Source: Nitromaritima sp964584125
Lineage (GTDB): Bacteria; Nitrospinota; Nitrospinia; Nitrospinales; VA-1
Direction: 5' to 3'
NCBI GenBank assembly: GCA_964584125.1
Contig: CAZOYP010000089.1
Location: forward strand, 1-8,697
Length of the DNA stretch: 8,697 nucleotides
Part shown: positions 5,643-8,697 of the stretch, one piece after another
Layout of the letters: every line of letters starts with the position of its first letter
Position numbering within the stretch: the first letter of the stretch is position 1
Program-made: the position numbers and the translations under genes
The notes under the pieces: generated by a model
The model's input: the letters and a program-made list of their open reading frames with translations, nothing else
The model's database searches: none
Told to the model about the DNA's origin: nothing

Positions 5643-8198
5643 ATGGTAGCTGGTTTCTTAAAAAAAGTATTTGGTACAAGGAATGATCGTGAAGTTAAGA
5701 GAATACAGGTCATGGTTGACCAGATAAACCTTCTTGAAGGTCATATTAGTCAACTTAGTGACGATCAGCTTTTAGCGAAGACGGGAGAGTTTAAAGTTAA
5801 ACTTAAGGAAGGCTCTTCCCTTGACGACATTCTGCCCGAAGCATTTGCTGTGGTAAGAGAGACGAGCGTCCGAACTCTTAAAATGCGCCACTTTGATGTT
5901 CAGCTGATTGGCGGAATAGTTTTGCATGAAGGAAAAATCGCTGAGATGAAAACTGGAGAGGGTAAGACACTGGCCGCCACTCTTCCGGTTTATTTAAATT
6001 CTCTAACAGGGAAAGGTTCTCATGTTGTTACTGTCAATGACTATTTGGCTAAGAGAGATAGTCAGTGGATGGGAGCGATTTATGAGTTTTTAGGTTTTAC
6101 AGTTGGGCGTATCTACCATGATATGCCTGAAGAAGAGAGAAAAGAAGCATACAATTGTGATGTTACTTATGGGACCAATAATGAATTCGGATTTGATTAT
6201 CTTCGCGATAACATGAAGTTTTCTTTTGAGCAGTTTGTCCAGAGAGAGCTGAACTTTGCCATTGTCGATGAAGTTGATTCCATTCTTATCGATGAAGCTA
6301 GAACCCCATTGATTATTTCCGGTCCGGCAGAGGAATCGACTTTAAAATATCACGAAGCCTGTAAGATTATTCCCAAACTACGCAAGGAAAAAGATTTTCA
6401 AGTTGACGAAAAAGCTAAAACTGCAGCTTTAAACGACGAGGGTGTTGAGACAGTTGAAAAAATTCTCGGTATTGAAAATCTTTATGACCCACAGAATATA
6501 GAGACGCTACATTGTATTCAACAAGCACTAAAGGCACACGCTTTATTTAAGAATGAAGTTGATTATGTGGTTAATAACGGAGAGGTAGTTATTATTGATG
6601 AATTTACAGGTAGAATGATGCCCGGGCGAAGATATAGTGATGGTCTTCATCAAGCTCTGGAGGCTAAAGAAGGTGTCAATATTGAGAATGAAAACCAAAC
6701 ATTAGCTAGTATTACTTTTCAAAACTATTTTCGTATGTACGATAAACTTGCTGGCATGACCGGTACAGCTGATACGGAAGCAGAAGAATTCAATTCTATC
6801 TACAAACTTGAGGTTATTGTGGCGCCGACTAATAAGCAAATGGTTCGCGATGACTGTTCTGATCTTATCTATCGAACAGAAAAAGAAAAGTTTGACGCAC
6901 TTATTGAAGAAATACGTGGCTGTAATGAATCAGGGCAACCGGTTCTGGTAGGAACGATATCAATAGAAAAATCTGAGCAGCTAAGTCATCAACTAAAAAA
7001 ATACGGTATCAAGCATAATGTCCTTAATGCAAAGCATCACGAGAAGGAAGCTGAGATTATATCTCAAGCTGGTCAAAAAAAAGGAGTTACTATAGCAACT
7101 AATATGGCTGGTCGGGGTACCGACATAGTTTTAGGTGAGGGAGTGTTTGAATTGGGGGGCCTGCATATTACAGGTACAGAACGTCACGAAAGTCGTCGTA
7201 TTGATAACCAGTTGAGAGGTAGGTCTGGTAGGCAGGGAGACCCTGGTTCTTCACGTTTTTATCTTTCACTTGAAGATGACTTAATGAGGATATTTGGTTC
7301 GGAGAAAATTTCAGGAATCATGGAGAAACTTGGTATGGAAAACGGCCAGCCTATTGAGCACCCGATGGTTAGTAAGGCTGTGGCGAATGCCCAGAAAAAA
7401 GTTGAAGCCCACAACTTTGATATCCGTAAGCACCTTCTTGAGTATGATGACGTAATGAATAAGCAGCGAGAGATATTTTATGGTTTGCGAAGGGAAATCC
7501 TGAAGAATGATGATCATAGAGAAATGCTAATGGAGATGTCCGAAGAATTGGTAGATTCAGTATTGGAGGATATAGCACCAGAAAAAATATACCCAGAAGA
7601 ATGGGATATCCAGAGTCTTAATGATTATATATTCCGCCAATTTTCCATTCCCGTAGAGCAAAAAGAAGGAACTATTATAATTGGGGGTGTTAACAATCTG
7701 GATATAGAAAACAGTGATCGAGTTAAACTTCACAATGCTATTATGGATTCAATTCAAAAGTATTACGCGAAAAAGGAACAGGGAATAGATCCAAATATGA
7801 TGCGGCAACTAGAAAAGATGATTATGCTTCAAGTGGTTGATAATTTGTGGAAAGATCATTTGCTTGGAATGGATCATTTGAAGGATGGGGTTGGCTTGCG
7901 TGGGTATGCACAGAAAAATCCTTTGACAGAATACAAGAAAGAGGGATTTGAGATGTTCAGTAAGATGATGCACCAGATTCGTGAGGGTGTAACTGAATAT
8001 CTTTTCAAAGTTCAGATTGAAGACGGGGCAGAGCTTTCTGCTGAACAAAGTCAGGCAAAAAATATAGTAGAGCATCGAGGTTCAAGCACAGAAGAATCTA
8101 AACAATTAACTGTACGGCGAGATGATAAAAAAGTAGGTAGAAATGACCCTTGCCATTGTGGAAGTGGGAAAAAATTCAAAAAATGTCACGGTAAATAA
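5643..8198 (+). CDS. secA: Preprotein translocase ATPase SecA
   Basis: The 851-residue motor drives proteins through the SecYEG channel at the inner membrane. ATG 5643 is preferred over the upstream in-frame GTG 5622. It gives the familiar short start MVAGFLKKVFGTRNDRE and puts Walker A (MKTGEGKT) at 102-109 and the DEVD box at 209-212, the same numbers as in E. coli SecA. GAAGAGG at 5624-5630 lies 12 nt upstream; TTG 5637 is a minor alternative. Other landmarks are LIDEARTPLIISGPAEE after DEVD, NMAGRGTDI near 487-495, the arginine-finger motif QLRGRSGRQGD at 523-533, the scaffold and wing regions, and LWKDHL near 735-740. The tail VGRNDPCHCGSGKKFKKCHGK ends the protein, with Cys837, Cys839, Cys848 and His849 as the zinc site that binds SecB and ribosomes in E. 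coli. The gene is intact. SecM-type leader control is not visible. Confidence 0.98.
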   Translation: MVAGFLKKVFGTRNDREVKRIQVMVDQINLLEGHISQLSDDQLLAKTGEFKVKLKEGSSLDDILPEAFAVVRETSVRTLKMRHFDVQLIGGIVLHEGKIAEMKTGEGKTLAATLPVYLNSLTGKGSHVVTVNDYLAKRDSQWMGAIYEFLGFTVGRIYHDMPEEERKEAYNCDVTYGTNNEFGFDYLRDNMKFSFEQFVQRELNFAIVDEVDSILIDEARTPLIISGPAEESTLKYHEACKIIPKLRKEKDFQVDEKAKTAALNDEGVETVEKILGIENLYDPQNIETLHCIQQALKAHALFKNEVDYVVNNGEVVIIDEFTGRMMPGRRYSDGLHQALEAKEGVNIENENQTLASITFQNYFRMYDKLAGMTGTADTEAEEFNSIYKLEVIVAPTNKQMVRDDCSDLIYRTEKEKFDALIEEIRGCNESGQPVLVGTISIEKSEQLSHQLKKYGIKHNVLNAKHHEKEAEIISQAGQKKGVTIATNMAGRGTDIVLGEGVFELGGLHITGTERHESRRIDNQLRGRSGRQGDPGSSRFYLSLEDDLMRIFGSEKISGIMEKLGMENGQPIEHPMVSKAVANAQKKVEAHNFDIRKHLLEYDDVMNKQREIFYGLRREILKNDDHREMLMEMSEELVDSVLEDIAPEKIYPEEWDIQSLNDYIFRQFSIPVEQKEGTIIIGGVNNLDIENSDRVKLHNAIMDSIQKYYAKKEQGIDPNMMRQLEKMIMLQVVDNLWKDHLLGMDHLKDGVGLRGYAQKNPLTEYKKEGFEMFSKMMHQIREGVTEYLFKVQIEDGAELSAEQSQAKNIVEHRGSSTEESKQLTVRRDDKKVGRNDPCHCGSGKKFKKCHGK

Positions 8199-8207
8199 GG
8201 CTTATTT
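8193..8207. terminator. Weak AT hairpin between the convergent secA and DksA-like genes
   Basis: AAATAA at 8193-8198 can pair with TTATTT at 8202-8207 around a GGC loop, and T-rich sequence follows (GATTTTTATATTTTTT to 8220). The left arm includes the secA stop codon. On the opposite strand the hairpin is also followed by T runs inside the secA end, so it could act in both directions. The stem has no GC pairs and is therefore weak as an intrinsic terminator. Confidence 0.3.
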
Positions 8208-8212
8208 GATTT

Positions 8213-8697
8213 TTATATTTTTTCTATTGCTTCTTTACATTCAATACAAAGAGAAGAGAGGGGTAAAATTTTTAAACGTTTTGTGCTTATATTCTTATAG
8301 CAACTCTCGCAAATACCGTAGGTGCCATGGTCAATTTTATAAATTGCCTCTTGAATCATTTTTAATTCACTCCTATCCCGACTTGTGAGTTGGAACATCA
8401 TTTCTCTTCCTTCTAAACTAGATGCCATATCAATTTCATTGCTGAAGTTTGACTCTGTTGCGTTTCGTTCTGCCGATTGGTTAGTTTGAATTATATTAAG
8501 TAGTTCCTGTTGATTATGGACCAGTTGCTCTCGGATTTTAATCGTGGCTGGGCTCAGTTTAACTATTTTGGTTTTGATAGCGCTTGACTGGGAAATATTT
8601 TTTTTAGCTTTTGTTTTTGCCTTTGTTTTTGACTTTGTTTTTGCATTTGATTTTGATTTTGATTTTGAATTTGATTTTGAGTTTGATTTTGAATTTG
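8213..8697 (-). CDS. DksA/TraR-family zinc-finger protein with lysine-rich N-terminal repeat (5' end outside window)
   Basis: Read on the - strand, the frame is open from the window edge to the TAA at 8215-8213 and gives 160 residues without a start, so the true N-terminus is further right. Residues 1-32 of the fragment are a low-complexity tract alternating Lys/Asn with Ser/Thr/Ala. A likely helical coiled-coil region follows (about 40-115). The zinc finger is Cys129, Cys132, Cys150, Cys153, that is CxxC-x17-CxxC as in E. coli DksA, with YGICESC and LCIECKEAIE matching family usage. At the expected coiled-coil tip NEIDMA (86-91) keeps one Asp (D89, like D74 of E. coli DksA) and has Asn86 where DksA has D71. 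Family members bind RNA polymerase through the secondary channel and tune transcription, often with ppGpp. A generic DksA/TraR-like regulator is certain; equivalence to DksA itself is not. The gene converges on secA, with 14 nt between the stops. Confidence 0.85.
   Translation of the reverse strand, partial: NSKSNSKSNSKSKSKSNAKTKSKTKAKTKAKKNISQSSAIKTKIVKLSPATIKIREQLVHNQQELLNIIQTNQSAERNATESNFSNEIDMASSLEGREMMFQLTSRDRSELKMIQEAIYKIDHGTYGICESCYKNISTKRLKILPLSSLCIECKEAIEKI
8609..8697. repeat. Hexanucleotide tandem repeat inside the DksA-like gene
   Basis: On the + strand the sequence runs as 14 units of the form NTTTGN (mostly TTTTGA, with TTTTGC, CTTTGT, ATTTGA and GTTTGA variants) from 8609 to 8692, plus a partial unit reaching the window edge. 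On the coding strand the unit TCAAAA encodes Ser-Lys, so each copy adds a dipeptide. The copies nearest the edge are the most uniform and those toward the gene body have diverged. The array probably continues beyond the window. Confidence 0.85.

Noticed and set aside
8143..8388. Open frame of 81 codons on the + strand across the secA end
   Set aside because: It overlaps the conserved SecA zinc tail and lies antisense to the DksA-like zinc finger, both clearly genuine; its translation is low-complexity.
8213..8428. A 71-residue DksA-like protein starting at the ATG at 8428
   Set aside because: The same frame stays open upstream to the window edge and encodes the expected coiled-coil region, so this methionine is internal.
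8609..8697. CRISPR-like array at the right edge
   Set aside because: The unit is 6 bp with no spacers and lies inside a coding frame, so it is a simple tandem repeat.

Overview
The window is a compact, low-GC (roughly 40% by eye) bacterial housekeeping region. Seven genes or gene fragments run on the + strand and one converges from the - strand. The order ssb - rpsR - DUF2232 membrane protein - rplI - dnaB is the classic S6/S18/L9 ribosomal-protein and replication cluster. An M23 peptidase gene next to secA, and a DksA/TraR-type factor with a long lysine-rich N-terminus, recall deltaproteobacterial or SAR324-like lineages. I infer a Gram-negative bacterium of that broad kind; the taxonomic guess is low confidence because it rests on gene order and general protein character alone.

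Layout. 1-239 is the C-terminal part of single-stranded DNA-binding protein, ending in the acidic DDDVPF tip. 268-528 is ribosomal protein bS18. 533-1486 is a multi-pass DUF2232 (YybS-like) membrane protein. 1535-2029 is bL9. 2061-3446 is the replicative helicase DnaB. 3446-4357 is an exported TPR protein whose ATG shares one base with the dnaB stop. These six genes are tightly packed with gaps of -1 to 48 nt and look like one transcription unit that enters from the left.

A 141-nt gap holds a good sigma70-type promoter (TTGACA, 17 nt, TAGGAT). It leads into a membrane-anchored, coiled-coil M23 (LytM-type) endopeptidase at 4499-5428. A 214-nt AT-rich gap with a perfect AT palindrome precedes secA (5643-8198), which is complete from the ATPase motifs to the C-terminal zinc-binding tail. 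Only 14 nt after the secA stop, a - strand DksA/TraR-family zinc-finger gene ends. Its start lies beyond the right edge, and its N-terminal coding part is a hexanucleotide tandem repeat encoding alternating Lys/Asn and Ser/Thr/Ala.

Functionally the left block couples translation (bS18, bL9) with replication (SSB, DnaB). The right block concerns the envelope: cell-wall hydrolysis and protein export through SecA. Two start sites were moved on sequence evidence: the M23 gene to GTG 4499, and secA to ATG 5643. I did not find a new defence, mobile or otherwise undescribed system. The most notable items are the in-frame repeat in the DksA-like gene, the TPR gene coupled to dnaB, and the uncharacterised membrane protein inside the ribosomal cluster.
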